Shown: positions 1 through 9,144, counted from the first letter of the stretch. The stretch is 64,000 bases of DNA from Bacillus luti (GCF_001884105.1 NZ_MACI01000068.1:1-64000), one strand, 5' to 3'. The notes: a model not told the origin generated them from the sequence alone. Program-made: numbers and translations.

Positions 1-34
1 CAGTATAGTAGCACTAGGAAAGGAGAACGGCAAT

Positions 35-550
35 ATGGAGAGAACTACAGTTCAAGAATATACAATTCGACCTGCTACTGAAGAGGAAAGCGATAGCATT
101 ATTACTCTATTAAAAGAGGTAGCGCAGTGGCTACAACATAAAGAAGTAGATCAGTGGCAGTACCTTTTAGGGGGAGAAGCTACAGCTGAAATACTAGAAG
201 CTATAAGAGAGAAGTATACATATGTTGTTATGAAAGAAGATGAAATTGTTGGTACGGTTACAGTTTCTCCTACACAAAATGAATGGGATGAATATATTTT
301 TGGTAAAGAGGAAGTTTCTGATTCGTTGTATATTCATAGATTTGCAGTGAAACGGAAGTATAAGGGGAATGGAATAGGAGAATGGATGTTACGATGGATA
401 GAAGAGAATGTGCAACATGATAAAGGGTATTTGAAGTTAGATTGTGTAGGGCATAATCGGATATTGAATGATTTTTATAAGAGAAGTGGTTTTGAATATG
501 TTGGAAGTACGGATGGGCTTAGCAAGTTTCAAAAGAAAAGGAGAATGTGA
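35..550 (+). CDS. GNAT family N-acetyltransferase
   Basis: Predicted acetyl-CoA-dependent N-acetyltransferase, substrate unknown. The 171-residue length is typical of a single GNAT domain. The acetyl-CoA loop is visible as KYKGNGIG at about residues 108-115, after the beta strand SLYIHRFAV, and the C-terminal YKRSGFEYVG is the usual GNAT end. The start ATG has AAAGGAG upstream. Its stop is directly followed by the ATG of the next gene, so the two are probably co-transcribed. GNAT plus phosphotransferase side by side resembles drug-modifying gene pairs, but nothing here fixes a substrate. Confidence 0.85.
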   Translation: MERTTVQEYTIRPATEEESDSIITLLKEVAQWLQHKEVDQWQYLLGGEATAEILEAIREKYTYVVMKEDEIVGTVTVSPTQNEWDEYIFGKEEVSDSLYIHRFAVKRKYKGNGIGEWMLRWIEENVQHDKGYLKLDCVGHNRILNDFYKRSGFEYVGSTDGLSKFQKKRRM

Positions 551-1432
551 ATGCATCCAATTAACGTAAGTTTAGTTGAAAAGTTAATACAGGAACAGTT
601 TCCTGAATGGGCACATTTAGAAGTGAAACCTGTAAAGCTTAGCGGGCATGATAATAGAACGTTTCATCTAGGCGATGAGATGAGTGTAAGGTTACCAAGT
701 GATGCAGCATATGCACCGCAAGTAGAGAAGGAAAACAAATGGCTGCCTCTATTAAGCAAGGAACTTTCTTTACCAATCTCTTCTCCAATTGCGAAAGGAA
801 GTCCTTCTGAAGAATATCCGTGGCCTTGGTCTATTAATAAGTGGATAGAAGGGGAGACAGTTACGAAAGAAAATGTACGTGACTTAAATGAATTTGCGGC
901 GGATTTAGGAGCATTTCTAGTAGCATTGCAATCCGTTGATGCGAGTAACGGACCGATAGCCGGAGCACATAATTTTTACCGAGGTGGGCTCATATCTGTA
1001 TATGATGAAGAGGCGAGAGGTGCTATCGAAAATAATAAGGACGTTTTTGACGAAACAGTATTAAAGCATCTTTGGGATTTAGCACTTCAGTCAACTTGGA
1101 AGCGTAAGCCAGTTTGGATTCATGGGGATGTTGCACCAGGGAACTTACTTGTTAAGGATGGAAAGCTTTGTGCCGTGATTGATTTTGGTATTTTAGGAGT
1201 AGGAGATCCGGCTTGTGATGCAGCGATGGCTTGGACATTCTTTGATCAGAATAGTCGAGATATATTTAAAGAAAGATTACGTATGGACGAAGAAACGTGG
1301 AATAGAGCGAGAGGATGGGCGCTTTGGAAGGCGTTAATTATATATGATGCGAATAAGATTAGTAATAAGATAGTGGCAGAAGAATCGTATCGTGTGATTC
1401 AAGTGATTGTGGATGATTATGAGGGGAAATAA
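551..1432 (+). CDS. Aminoglycoside phosphotransferase (APH) family protein
   Basis: Predicted small-molecule kinase of the APH/choline kinase fold, 293 residues. The catalytic loop HGDVAPGN is at about 191-198 and the metal-binding IDFG at about 210-213, followed by GVGDPACD as in APH-family proteins. The start abuts the stop of the preceding acetyltransferase with no gap, which suggests translational coupling. Many B. cereus group genomes carry such APH-like genes without proven drug resistance, so a resistance role is not claimed. An intrinsic terminator overlaps the stop codon. Confidence 0.85.
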   Translation: MHPINVSLVEKLIQEQFPEWAHLEVKPVKLSGHDNRTFHLGDEMSVRLPSDAAYAPQVEKENKWLPLLSKELSLPISSPIAKGSPSEEYPWPWSINKWIEGETVTKENVRDLNEFAADLGAFLVALQSVDASNGPIAGAHNFYRGGLISVYDEEARGAIENNKDVFDETVLKHLWDLALQSTWKRKPVWIHGDVAPGNLLVKDGKLCAVIDFGILGVGDPACDAAMAWTFFDQNSRDIFKERLRMDEETWNRARGWALWKALIIYDANKISNKIVAEESYRVIQVIVDDYEGK

Positions 1433-1458
1433 AAAGCCTATTTCAAAATAGGCTTTTT
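1431..1458 (+). terminator. Intrinsic terminator after APH-like gene
   Basis: Perfect 13-bp inverted repeat (AAAAAGCCTATTT and its mirror) with a 2-nt centre, ending in five T. It closes the GNAT-APH pair. Confidence 0.85.
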
Positions 1459-1536
1459 CATATGAGTAAATATAAATGGAAAGAAGGAATATAACATTAT
1501 TATACAGAATATTTAGATAATAGGAGGTGTCGAATT

Positions 1537-2865
1537 TTGAGTGAAATTGAATTAAAAAGGAATGTAATTAAGACAGGGAGTGAGAAGGGAGTTATTCTTC
1601 GGTTTATACTCGCTAGTTTAGTAGGGGTGTTTATGTTTTTCGTGCCGGTTACGATAAACGGTGCATCGTCTATTATGATTGATCATATCGTGTCGTGGAT
1701 TAGAGCTTCGGTTCCGGGAGTAGTACCTTATTACGCACTACTCGTTATGGTAATGGGTGCGATTTATCCATTCTATACGAAGAAATGGAATGCAACTCTC
1801 GTAGATATTTGTTTTTCTATTTTAAAAGTAGTTGGCGTCGTTTTTGGTGTATTATATTGTTTAAAAGTAGGGCCAGCTTGGTTCTTTGCACCAGATGTAG
1901 GACCGTTTTTGTATGAAAAACTAGTAATATCGGTGAGTTTACTCGTTCCGATTGGTTCGGCGTTTTTAGCGTTATTAGTCGGATATGGATTGCTTGAATT
2001 TATCGGTACATTTTGCCGTCCGATTATGAGGCCATTATGGAAAACACCTGGAAGATCAGCAATTGATGCGGTTGCGTCCTTTGTGGGGAGTTATTCATTG
2101 GCTTTATTAATTACAAATCGCGTGTATAAAGAAGGAAAATATACGACAAAAGAAGCAGCCATTATCGCTACAGGCTTTTCTACAGTATCCGCAACATTTA
2201 TGATTATCATCGCAAAAACATTAGACATTATGCATTTATGGAATGTTTATTTTTGGACTACTCTCGTTGTAACATTCATCGTGACCGCTATCACCGTAAG
2301 AATCCCGCCACTTAGTAGAAAGCCAGATACATACATAACGGAAGAAGGGTTTCCAGAGCCTGTTTATAAGGAGAAAATGTTAGAACGTGCTTGGGAAGAT
2401 GCATTAGAAGTATCAAAATCTGCACCGAGCGTTATGAAAAATATCGCAGTGAACTTAAAAGACGGTTTCATCATGACGATGGGAATTTTACCATCGATTA
2501 TGTCAGTAGGGTTACTCGGTATCGTTTTAGCGAAGTTCACACCAATATTTGATTGGATCAGCTACATTTTTTATCCTTTTACATGGGCTTTACAGCTTCC
2601 AGAAGCAGAACTAGCTGCTAAAGCGGCATCTGTTGGTATTGCCGAAATGTTTTTGCCATCATTATTAGTAGTAAGTGCACCACTCGTGACAAAGTTTGTT
2701 ATTGCGGTTGTTTCGGTCTCATCTATTTTGTTTTTCTCCGCTTCAATTCCGTGTATTTTATCGACAGATATTCCGTTAAAAGTATCTGAACTTATTATTC
2801 TCTATGTACAAAGAACGATATTAACGTTGCTTATTATTACACCGATTGCTTATTTGTTGCTGTAA
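1537..2865 (+). CDS. YjiH family membrane protein with nucleoside-recognition (Gate) domain
   Basis: Integral membrane protein of 442 residues with about ten hydrophobic segments. It resembles the YjiH family, which carries the Gate domain also found in nucleoside transporters and in the spore maturation proteins SpmA/SpmB. The substrate is not known. The start is TTG, chosen because TAGGAGGTG sits just upstream at an ideal distance. It stands alone between two terminators. The soluble loop at about residues 265-305 (rich in E, K and P) separates two membrane halves, as usual for the family. Confidence 0.8.
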   Translation: MSEIELKRNVIKTGSEKGVILRFILASLVGVFMFFVPVTINGASSIMIDHIVSWIRASVPGVVPYYALLVMVMGAIYPFYTKKWNATLVDICFSILKVVGVVFGVLYCLKVGPAWFFAPDVGPFLYEKLVISVSLLVPIGSAFLALLVGYGLLEFIGTFCRPIMRPLWKTPGRSAIDAVASFVGSYSLALLITNRVYKEGKYTTKEAAIIATGFSTVSATFMIIIAKTLDIMHLWNVYFWTTLVVTFIVTAITVRIPPLSRKPDTYITEEGFPEPVYKEKMLERAWEDALEVSKSAPSVMKNIAVNLKDGFIMTMGILPSIMSVGLLGIVLAKFTPIFDWISYIFYPFTWALQLPEAELAAKAASVGIAEMFLPSLLVVSAPLVTKFVIAVVSVSSILFFSASIPCILSTDIPLKVSELIILYVQRTILTLLIITPIAYLLL

Positions 2866-2934
2866 AAAGGAAAAGGATTATCAAAGTCATTTTAAATTTA
2901 TAAAGATAGAGTAACGAAAAGGGGAAAGGTATAA

Positions 2935-2968
2935 AAAAGAATCCTTCTGTAAAAGGAAGGATTCTTTT
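2935..2968. terminator. Bidirectional intrinsic terminator
   Basis: AAAAGAATCCTTC and its perfect mirror (13-bp arms) with an 8-nt loop. It has T-rich flanks on both strands, so it can serve the YjiH-family gene on + and the small membrane ORF on -. Confidence 0.75.
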
Positions 2969-3006
2969 GTTTAGTATTTTCATCAAGTAAATATCTTCTT
3001 GATGTT

Positions 3007-3120
3007 TTATTTGTTTTTCGAATATGACGTAATACTTCTTAAGAAAATTCCTAACCCCGCAAAAAAGAATCCTAAGCATAATAAGCTGCCTGGTGTTCCC
3101 CAAGTAATTTGATCTAGCAT
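3007..3120 (-). CDS. Small hydrophobic protein (37 aa), unknown
   Basis: A 37-residue ORF starting at an ATG with GGGAGGAT about 8 nt upstream. It begins MLDQITWGTPGSLLCLGFFF, continues with a glycine- and leucine-rich stretch, and ends in a basic tail (SITSYSKNK). One transmembrane helix is likely, at about residues 11-29. The family is not recognised. The good ribosome binding site, sensible composition and downstream terminator support a real gene. Nothing around it indicates a role. Confidence 0.55.
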   Translation of the reverse strand: MLDQITWGTPGSLLCLGFFFAGLGIFLRSITSYSKNK

Positions 3121-3553
3121 TTTTATATCCTCCCATTTATCCCATATTAATTAATCGTAAAACTTTCACCGATTAGGGTTTCACTTTATTATTATATAGT
3201 ATTTTTTCAGTTTGTTCCATATTTATCCATTATATCAAGTTGAAAAATTGATCCACAAATGAAAAAACAATAATTTTTTTATAGAAAGAATAGCATTTTA
3301 GGTGTGAAACTTTTTAAAGAACGTACTTTAGACCTTTAGAAAAAGAAAAATCTTACATGAAACGAAACCAATATAAATTTAGTTTGATATAATGAGACGT
3401 AAACGGTATTCGTTGGAGATTTTTGGTGGATTATTATGTGAGAAGTTATTAAAAATTGAATGTAAGTACATTTAAAAGTAAGTTTTAAAATCTTATTATT
3501 AATATAATTAGATTTTATTTTGTGTGATATAGTAAGAAAAAGGGGGCTTACAA
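3121..3553. other. Intergenic region without a recognisable gene
   Basis: Very AT-rich spacer between the divergent small membrane ORF and the next acetyltransferase. A TATAAT near 3390 and a TATAGT near 3530 could be -10 elements, but no convincing -35 partner was seen. No ORF, repeat or structured RNA was recognised. Confidence 0.5.
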
Positions 3554-4141
3554 ATGGAAATCATTCACGAAAGAGTAAAGTTACGGTTAATGGATAGTAG
3601 TGATGTCGAAACTTTGTTTTCGATTGTAGAAGGAAATCGGGATATTTGGGCGTATTTAATCTCTAAAATGGATAGTGTTCAAGATATGCAGCAATATGTT
3701 CAAAAAGCGATAAAAGGTTACGGAAGGGGTACACAAATTCCTTTCAGTGTAGTCGATCAACAGACGAATATGATTGTAGGTAGTACACGGTTATATAATA
3801 TTTCAGTAGAAGACAAGACAGTTGAGTTAGGGCAGACGTGGTATCATCCAAGTGTACAACGTACGAGTATAAATACAGAGTGTAAATATATGCTTCTAGA
3901 GTATGCTTTTGAAAAACTGCATATGTTGAGGGTGCAAATTAAGACAGATGTACGAAATAAAAAAGCACAACGAGCAATTGAAAGGTTAGGCGCAGTTAAA
4001 GAAGGTGTGCTTAGAAATGAAAGAAAGTTGCCCAGTGGTCATGTGAGAGATGCGGTTGTGTATAGTATTATCGCGAGTGAATGGCCAAGTATAAAAGAAA
4101 AATTGTTAGAAAAATTAGAGTTGTATAAAGAAAAGCTATAA
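3554..4141 (+). CDS. RimJ/RimL-type GNAT acetyltransferase
   Basis: Predicted N-acetyltransferase of the RimJ/RimL (Acetyltransf_3) type, 195 residues. It begins IIHERVKLRLMDSSDVETLF, the usual entry strand and helix. It carries a QRTSINTECKYMLLEYAF helix (about 115-132) and the late motif NKKAQRAIERLGAVKEGVLR (about 145-164), which is characteristic of the RimJ/YdaF group. These enzymes often modify protein N termini or small amines, but the target here is unknown. GGGGGC lies upstream of the ATG. A terminator follows within 12 nt, so it is monocistronic. Confidence 0.85.
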   Translation: MEIIHERVKLRLMDSSDVETLFSIVEGNRDIWAYLISKMDSVQDMQQYVQKAIKGYGRGTQIPFSVVDQQTNMIVGSTRLYNISVEDKTVELGQTWYHPSVQRTSINTECKYMLLEYAFEKLHMLRVQIKTDVRNKKAQRAIERLGAVKEGVLRNERKLPSGHVRDAVVYSIIASEWPSIKEKLLEKLELYKEKL

Positions 4142-4152
4142 TTCGTGTTTTG

Positions 4153-4194
4153 AAAGGTATATGGTTCGAAATACATGAAAAATATACCTTTTTT
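4153..4194 (+). terminator. Intrinsic terminator after RimL-like gene
   Basis: AAGGTATAT and its mirror enclose a loop of about 20 nt, followed by a run of T. Confidence 0.65.
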
Positions 4195-4471
4195 CTTACA
4201 AAACGCTACTTTATTTTAATTACTTTTGTTTCATCGTTCCCTTCTGATAAAAAATTCGTTACAATGTAGTTGTATGGTAATAAACTTATAAATTGAAAAA
4301 TGTAATGAAAACCGCAAATGAAAAATGAATTGATAATCCTCAATTTTAAATGAAAACCCTTTTATACATATATAATAAGTAAAATTCCTTCTTTTAAACA
4401 AACTCAAACAAAACGATTTGATATAAATGTTTTTTTATAGAAGTATGGATGATGTACGGAGGCAATTACAA

Positions 4472-5104
4472 ATGAAAGAAAATAAGAAAAGTAAAAAAAG
4501 ACGAATCTTTCAAGTATTTCTACTAATGATTTGTTCTATTATTTTATATGTGAGCTATGCAGCTTATGATATTTGGAGCTATCGTTTTAAAACAGATGCT
4601 GGTGTGAACACAGATGCTGGTATCGTACTAGGAGCAGCTTCATGGAACGGAAAACCGTCTCCTGTATTTAAAGAAAGAATTAATCATGCGATTTCTTTAT
4701 ATAAAAACGGAAATATTAAAAAGATTATTTTCACAGGTGGTACAAAGTTTGAGGCAGAACTCGAGGAAGCACGCACTGCGAGAGTGTATGCATTGAAACA
4801 AGGTGTAAAAGAAGAGGATATTTTAATAGAAACAAAATCCCTTTTTACTGAAGAAAATTTAAAGAATGCGAAGGAAGTTGGAATAGAGAACGGAATCCGC
4901 ACATACACGATTGTAAGTGATCCACTTCATATGAAACGTGCAATGAGAATCGCGAAACATATTAACATTGAAGCGTATGCTTCACCAACGCCAACATCGG
5001 CATATAAAACGTTAGATACAGAAATTCCATTCTTCTTTAAAGAATTGTTCTCGTATATTGGATATGTAACCTCTTTACCATTAAAGGCATTGAAGGGAGA
5101 TTAA
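4472..5104 (+). CDS. YdcF/SanA-like DUF218 membrane-anchored protein
   Basis: Protein of 210 residues with an N-terminal signal anchor (VFLLMICSIILYVSYAAYDI) after a Lys/Arg-rich cytoplasmic start. It is followed by a DUF218 (YdcF/SanA) domain: DAGIVLGAASWNGKPSPVF, then KIIFTGG and VSDPLHMKRA, the usual pattern of this Rossmann-like family. Members are linked to cell-envelope functions, with no firm enzyme activity. The start at 4472 is preferred over the in-frame ATG at 4427, because ACGGAGGC lies upstream of 4472 and nothing suitable precedes 4427. Confidence 0.8.
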   Translation: MKENKKSKKRRIFQVFLLMICSIILYVSYAAYDIWSYRFKTDAGVNTDAGIVLGAASWNGKPSPVFKERINHAISLYKNGNIKKIIFTGGTKFEAELEEARTARVYALKQGVKEEDILIETKSLFTEENLKNAKEVGIENGIRTYTIVSDPLHMKRAMRIAKHINIEAYASPTPTSAYKTLDTEIPFFFKELFSYIGYVTSLPLKALKGD

Positions 5105-5106
5105 TA

Positions 5107-5144
5107 TAAGAAAAGGTCCTATTCTTCTATAGGGATTTTTCTTA
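5107..5144 (+). terminator. Probable terminator after YdcF-like gene
   Basis: TAAGAAAAGGTCCTAT pairs imperfectly with CTATAGGGATTTTTCTTA. The right arm contains five T. Weaker than the other terminators here. Confidence 0.5.
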
Positions 5145-5258
5145 TCATCCAAAAACATTGTATTTTTATCGGAATAGTGAAACAATAGAGAAGTAGCTTC
5201 ATATAATCATAATGACAAAATGAACGGTTGATGAATCGAGCATAAAGGAGATTATAGT

Positions 5259-6407
5259 ATGGCACTCTCATTTGTTGAAACAGAAAAACAATCTTTAATT
5301 ATTGAACAAATAAATAAATTGATTCCGAAGTTCATGGAAAGGGAGCATCAACTAAGTGAATTAGGATCATTTCCGTATGAAAATATAAATGATTTGAAAC
5401 ATATTGGATATACGAAATTAACGTTACCGAAGGAATTTGGTGGAAGCGCGATTTCTTTATATGACTTCGTTTTATTTCAAGAGAAAATTGCAGAAGGCTG
5501 TGGAGCTACCGCGCTATCAATTGGATGGCATATCGGTATTGTGAAAGAACTAGCTGAAAATCGCTCTTGGAATAACGAGATGTTCAAATGGTTTTGCGAA
5601 GAAGTACGTAACGGTGCCCTCTTTAACCGCGCGGCGACAGAACCGAAAACAGGGAGTCCGACGCGTGGCGGCAAACCAGAAACAGAAGCGATTCAAAAAG
5701 GTGATAAGTGGATTATAAATGGAAGAAAAACTTTCACAACGATGGCACCAGTACTTGATTATTTTATTATTTCAGCAAGTATTGCAGGCCGAGAAGAAGT
5801 TGGTGAGTTTGTCATTCCAAGAAATACGCAAGGCGTGTCAATTGAAGAAACGTGGGATAGCGTCGCGATGCGAGGAACTGCTAGCCACGATTTAGTCTTA
5901 CAAAATGTAGAAATAGAGAACCGCTTTTTTACGGATGTAAAAGGCGGAAAAGTGAAGCAAAAGGGTATTGGCTGGTTGCTACATATACCAGCATGTTATT
6001 TAGGAATCGCACAATCAGCAAGAAATTATGCAGTTCAGTTTGCGGAATCATACAAGCCAAATAGTTTAAACCATTCAATTAGTTTATTGCCGAATGTTAG
6101 AAGATTAGTCGGAGAATTAGAACTTGAGCTTATGCAAGCTCGCGTCTTTTTATATCAAATTGCGAAAAAGTACGATGAAGCAGAAGATAAGCTTTCACTA
6201 CAAGCGGAGCTAGCAGCAGTGAAATACGCCGTAACGAATGCAGCAATATCCATTGTAGATAAAGCAATGCGCGTCGTAGGAGCAAAAAGTTTATCAGAAA
6301 AAAATCCACTTCATCGCTATTATTTAAACGTCAGAGCAGGATTACACAATCCACCGATGGATGATGCGACACTGTCTATGTTGGCGGATGCGGCGTTTCG
6401 GTCGTGA
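5259..6407 (+). CDS. Acyl-CoA dehydrogenase family protein
   Basis: Flavoprotein of 382 residues, the normal length for acyl-CoA dehydrogenases. The all-helical N-terminal domain (about 1-120), the beta domain with WIINGRKTFTTMAP (about 150-164, FAD/substrate contact) and the C-terminal helical domain ending DDATLSMLADAAF are all present. It would oxidise an acyl-CoA or a related thioester using FAD, with an electron-transfer flavoprotein as acceptor. No beta-oxidation partner lies nearby, so the substrate is open. AAGGAG precedes the ATG, and a strong terminator follows. Confidence 0.85.
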   Translation: MALSFVETEKQSLIIEQINKLIPKFMEREHQLSELGSFPYENINDLKHIGYTKLTLPKEFGGSAISLYDFVLFQEKIAEGCGATALSIGWHIGIVKELAENRSWNNEMFKWFCEEVRNGALFNRAATEPKTGSPTRGGKPETEAIQKGDKWIINGRKTFTTMAPVLDYFIISASIAGREEVGEFVIPRNTQGVSIEETWDSVAMRGTASHDLVLQNVEIENRFFTDVKGGKVKQKGIGWLLHIPACYLGIAQSARNYAVQFAESYKPNSLNHSISLLPNVRRLVGELELELMQARVFLYQIAKKYDEAEDKLSLQAELAAVKYAVTNAAISIVDKAMRVVGAKSLSEKNPLHRYYLNVRAGLHNPPMDDATLSMLADAAFRS

Positions 6408-6416
6408 TGAATAAGT

Positions 6417-6450
6417 AAAAAGGCTGTTCCAAAGCGGAACAGCCTTTTTT
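6417..6450 (+). terminator. Intrinsic terminator after acyl-CoA dehydrogenase
   Basis: AAAAAGGCTGTTCC, 5-nt loop, perfect mirror and a T run. Confidence 0.9.
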
Positions 6451-6571
6451 ATTATTTTAATTCAATAAATCTTTCTTTTCACTCTTCTTTTTATAGTTTT
6501 AAAGGAGAAAGCTAGGTTTCTTATTTTTACTAATGTTATAATAAGAAAAAAGCACGAAAAGAGGTTATCTC

Positions 6572-7249
6572 ATGCTAGAGGTTATTGCAACATGTTTAGA
6601 AGATGTGAAACGAATTGAACGAGCTGGAGGGAAGCGAGTTGAATTGATTTCATCTTATACAGAAGGTGGTTTAACACCGAGTTATGCTTATATAAAAAAA
6701 GCGGTAGAAGCGGTACATATACCGATTCACGTTATGATTCGTCCACATGCGAAGTCTTTTACATATACGGAAGAAGAAATTGAAATGATGAAGGAAGATA
6801 TTATCATCACGCAGAAGTTGGGTGCAGCTGGTGTTGTATTAGGCGTATTAAATGAACAAAATGAAGTGGATGAAGAGAAACTAGCAGATTTATTATCTGT
6901 TGTTGATGGAATAAATGTAACGTATCACCGTGCGATAGATGATACCGAAAATCCAGTGGAAGCGATGAGAACTTTAAAGAAATTTCATAAAGTGACGCAC
7001 GTTTTAACTTCAGGTGGAAAAGGAAATATAGTAGAGAATATTCCGGTTCTTACAGAAATGCAAAAGGTAAGCGATGGTCAAATTCAACTTGTAGCTGGAG
7101 CTGGCGTGACGAAAGAAAATATAAAACGATTGCTAGATGAAACTGGAATTTCGCAAGCTCATGTCGGTACAGCGGTAAGAGAAGAGAAATCATGTTTTGC
7201 TGAAATCGATCCTAATTTAGTACAAGAATTAGTTGAAATAATAAAATAA
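6572..7249 (+). CDS. cutC: CutC family protein
   Basis: CutC-type TIM-barrel protein of 225 residues. Diagnostic stretches are LEVIATCLEDVKRIERAGGK at the N terminus, GGLTPSYAYIKKAV, IHVMIRPHAKSF, TYHRAID (about 118-124) and VLTSGG (about 144-149). CutC was first linked to copper tolerance in E. coli, but its biochemical role is unsettled and a copper function here is only by name. GAGG lies ahead of the ATG. The signal peptidase gene follows after 23 nt with no terminator between, so they may share a transcript. Confidence 0.9.
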   Translation: MLEVIATCLEDVKRIERAGGKRVELISSYTEGGLTPSYAYIKKAVEAVHIPIHVMIRPHAKSFTYTEEEIEMMKEDIIITQKLGAAGVVLGVLNEQNEVDEEKLADLLSVVDGINVTYHRAIDDTENPVEAMRTLKKFHKVTHVLTSGGKGNIVENIPVLTEMQKVSDGQIQLVAGAGVTKENIKRLLDETGISQAHVGTAVREEKSCFAEIDPNLVQELVEIIK

Positions 7250-7272
7250 GTGGTTAAGAAAGAGGAGAAACG

Positions 7273-7824
7273 ATGAAGGAAAATACGAAGAAAGAATTAT
7301 TCTCATGGGCTAAAACGATAGGATTTACCCTTGTATTAATCGCAATTATTCGTGGTGTTTTATTTACACCGTCATTGGTACAAGGCGAATCGATGATGCC
7401 CACTTTAGAAAATAACGAACGAGTTCTCGTGAATAAGGTGGGTTATAGCATAAGTGGATTAGATCGCTTTGATATTATCGTATTCCACGGAAAAGAAGGA
7501 TACGATCTCGTGAAACGAGTAATTGGTGTACCAGGCGATACAGTAGAGTATAAAAATGATGTTTTATATGTAAACGGAAAAGCGATGGAAGAACCGTATT
7601 TAAAAGAGTTTAAAGAAAAAGCAGCTGGCCGTGTATTAACTCCAGACTTTACGTTAGAACAAATAACAGGGAAAACGAAAGTGCCAGAAGGCCAAGTGTT
7701 TGTTTTAGGAGATAATCGTGAAGTTTCTAAGGACGGTCGTATGTTCGGTTTTATTTCAGAAGATGAGATTGTCGGAAAAGGACAAGCTGTTTTCTGGCCG
7801 TTGAAACAAGTAAGAGCGTTATAA
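7273..7824 (+). CDS. lepB: Signal peptidase I (S26A)
   Basis: Type I signal peptidase of 183 residues that cuts Sec and Tat signal peptides at the outer face of the membrane. It has one N-terminal transmembrane segment (about 12-32), the catalytic serine in GESMMPTL (about residue 40), and the general-base lysine in YDLVKRVIGVPGD (about 80). The domain E signature LGDNREVSKDGR is near 157-168, with S-K-D replacing the more usual S-x-D order. GAGGAGA precedes the ATG. A second paralogue lies at 20949, consistent with the several Sip enzymes of bacilli. Confidence 0.92.
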   Translation: MKENTKKELFSWAKTIGFTLVLIAIIRGVLFTPSLVQGESMMPTLENNERVLVNKVGYSISGLDRFDIIVFHGKEGYDLVKRVIGVPGDTVEYKNDVLYVNGKAMEEPYLKEFKEKAAGRVLTPDFTLEQITGKTKVPEGQVFVLGDNREVSKDGRMFGFISEDEIVGKGQAVFWPLKQVRAL

Positions 7825-7907
7825 AGAAAGAAGTATGGGAGAAATATTCTTCCGGTGGATTTAAATCACATTTTTTGTAAAACTGAATGTTCATTTAAGA
7901 AAGACAG

Positions 7908-7950
7908 ACAGAGGTCATTTTGATTATTATTTTTCAAAATGGCCTCTGTT
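7908..7950 (+). terminator. Intrinsic terminator after signal peptidase gene
   Basis: ACAGAGGTCATTTTGA pairs with a mirror arm that carries one G-U pair (16-bp stem), then a short T-rich tail. Confidence 0.7.
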
Positions 7951-7984
7951 TATTTGAAGATAGTATTGCAAGGAGGGAATTTAA

Positions 7985-8818
7985 ATGATAACGAAAGAAT
8001 CAGAAGTGATCTTAAACAGGAAAGGAGCTAGGAAAGTAAACGAAATTCCTAAAGAGGTCTTACAATTACTACAGCAAGGGAAAATAGAAAGTGTTAATCT
8101 AACAGAATGGCTAGCTATAAATCATATTGAACTACTTAAAAATGTCTTACCTTCAATAGGACTCAAGAATGGTTTGGAATGTATAGTAGCTGAATTAGAA
8201 AAAAAGAACGTTGAAACAGGGATGAAAGTCATACGAATAACAGGAACTTTATTGGATGAAATTATATTCGAAGAGAATGAAGGAAACAAGGAAGACGTAC
8301 TGTTAAAATTATCTAAGCATATTTCAGATAGTGTACGATGCTGGGCAGCGTTTATGAATAAAAAATCAAATAACACATTAAAAGATACATTAACGTATAT
8401 TCAACCTTTTGCGGCAGATCATCATTTTGGTGTTCGGGAAATTGCTTGGATGTCAATTAGAGAAGATCTTTCACAAAATATAGAAGAAAGTGTGGATTTG
8501 TTAGTAGAATGGGCAAAAAGTGAAGATGAGAATATTCGCAGGTTCTCTGTAGAGTCTATTCGTCCTCGAGGTGTATGGAGTAAACATATTGAAATATTAA
8601 AACAAGAACCTGAAAAAGCACTTCCAATTCTTAATTTACTTAAATCAGATCCATCAAAATATGTACAAGATTCGGTTGGAAACTGGTTAAATGATGCAAG
8701 TAAAACGAAACCGGATTGGGTAATGAACCTGTGTGAAGAATGGGCAAAGAATACTGACATAAAATCAACTAGTAGAATTATTAAAAAAGCTAAAAGAACG
8801 ATTTTGAAAAATAAATAA
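7985..8818 (+). CDS. HEAT-repeat protein, AlkD/AlkX-like DNA alkylation repair family
   Basis: Protein of 277 residues made of helical repeats. The C-terminal half carries the pattern HFGVREIAWMSIREDL, ENIRRFSVESIRPRGVWSKH and DPSKYVQDSVGNWLNDASKT, close to the repeats of AlkC/AlkD/AlkX proteins that bind alkylated or unusual DNA. Whether the catalytic residues for glycosylase activity are kept cannot be decided by eye; AlkX-like members lack alkylpurine excision. A relative lies at 26972 on the other strand with the matching segment ending NHINDITKED. AGGAGGGA precedes the ATG. Confidence 0.7.
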   Translation: MITKESEVILNRKGARKVNEIPKEVLQLLQQGKIESVNLTEWLAINHIELLKNVLPSIGLKNGLECIVAELEKKNVETGMKVIRITGTLLDEIIFEENEGNKEDVLLKLSKHISDSVRCWAAFMNKKSNNTLKDTLTYIQPFAADHHFGVREIAWMSIREDLSQNIEESVDLLVEWAKSEDENIRRFSVESIRPRGVWSKHIEILKQEPEKALPILNLLKSDPSKYVQDSVGNWLNDASKTKPDWVMNLCEEWAKNTDIKSTSRIIKKAKRTILKNK

Positions 8819-8896
8819 TATGTAACTAATAGATTTGCTAGTTTTACGAAGAAACAATCAATCATGTAAAAAAAGAATACTTTGAATAACTATGAG

Positions 8897-8926
8897 AAGA
8901 GCATGTATTGATCAATACATGCTCTT
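8897..8926 (+). terminator. Palindromic terminator after AlkX-like gene
   Basis: Thirty-base perfect palindrome with 15-bp arms (AAGAGCATGTATTGA and mirror), followed by a T-rich stretch. It folds into a long hairpin. Confidence 0.75.
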
Positions 8927-9021
8927 TATATTTTCTTTTATATCAGTGTTACTAATGAAAGGTAATTAAATTAAATTTTATTTCAAATCTAAACTTCCGT
9001 CGTACTTTTTTATTGTAACTT

Positions 9022-9144
9022 TTATTCTAATAGTTTTGTAACAACATGTACTTTGGAAAGTGAACCATCTCTATTTCTGAAAAAAATTTTATATTCACCT
9101 TCAGGAAGCCAATTTACAAATGTATATACTTCTTTACACGCATT
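9022..9144 (-). pseudogene. Fragment of an unknown coding sequence
   Basis: On the minus strand, 40 sense codons run open to a stop at 9022. They read as plausible protein (NACKEVYTFVNWLPEGEYKI, then a strand-like FFRNRDGSL and KVHVVTKLLE). There is no start codon or ribosome binding site, and a stop lies directly upstream. This looks like the 3' remnant of a lost gene. Family unknown. The rest of the 8819-9250 spacer holds a terminator and nothing else recognised. Confidence 0.3.

Noticed and set aside
551-1432. APH-family gene as a proven aminoglycoside resistance gene
   Set aside because: Only fold-level motifs are visible. Such genes are common in this group without resistance, and no mobile context is present.
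2837-3136. 99-codon minus-strand open frame over the terminator at 2935
   Set aside because: It reads through a terminator and has no suitable start. The 37-codon frame at 3007-3120 with a good ribosome binding site is the better gene.
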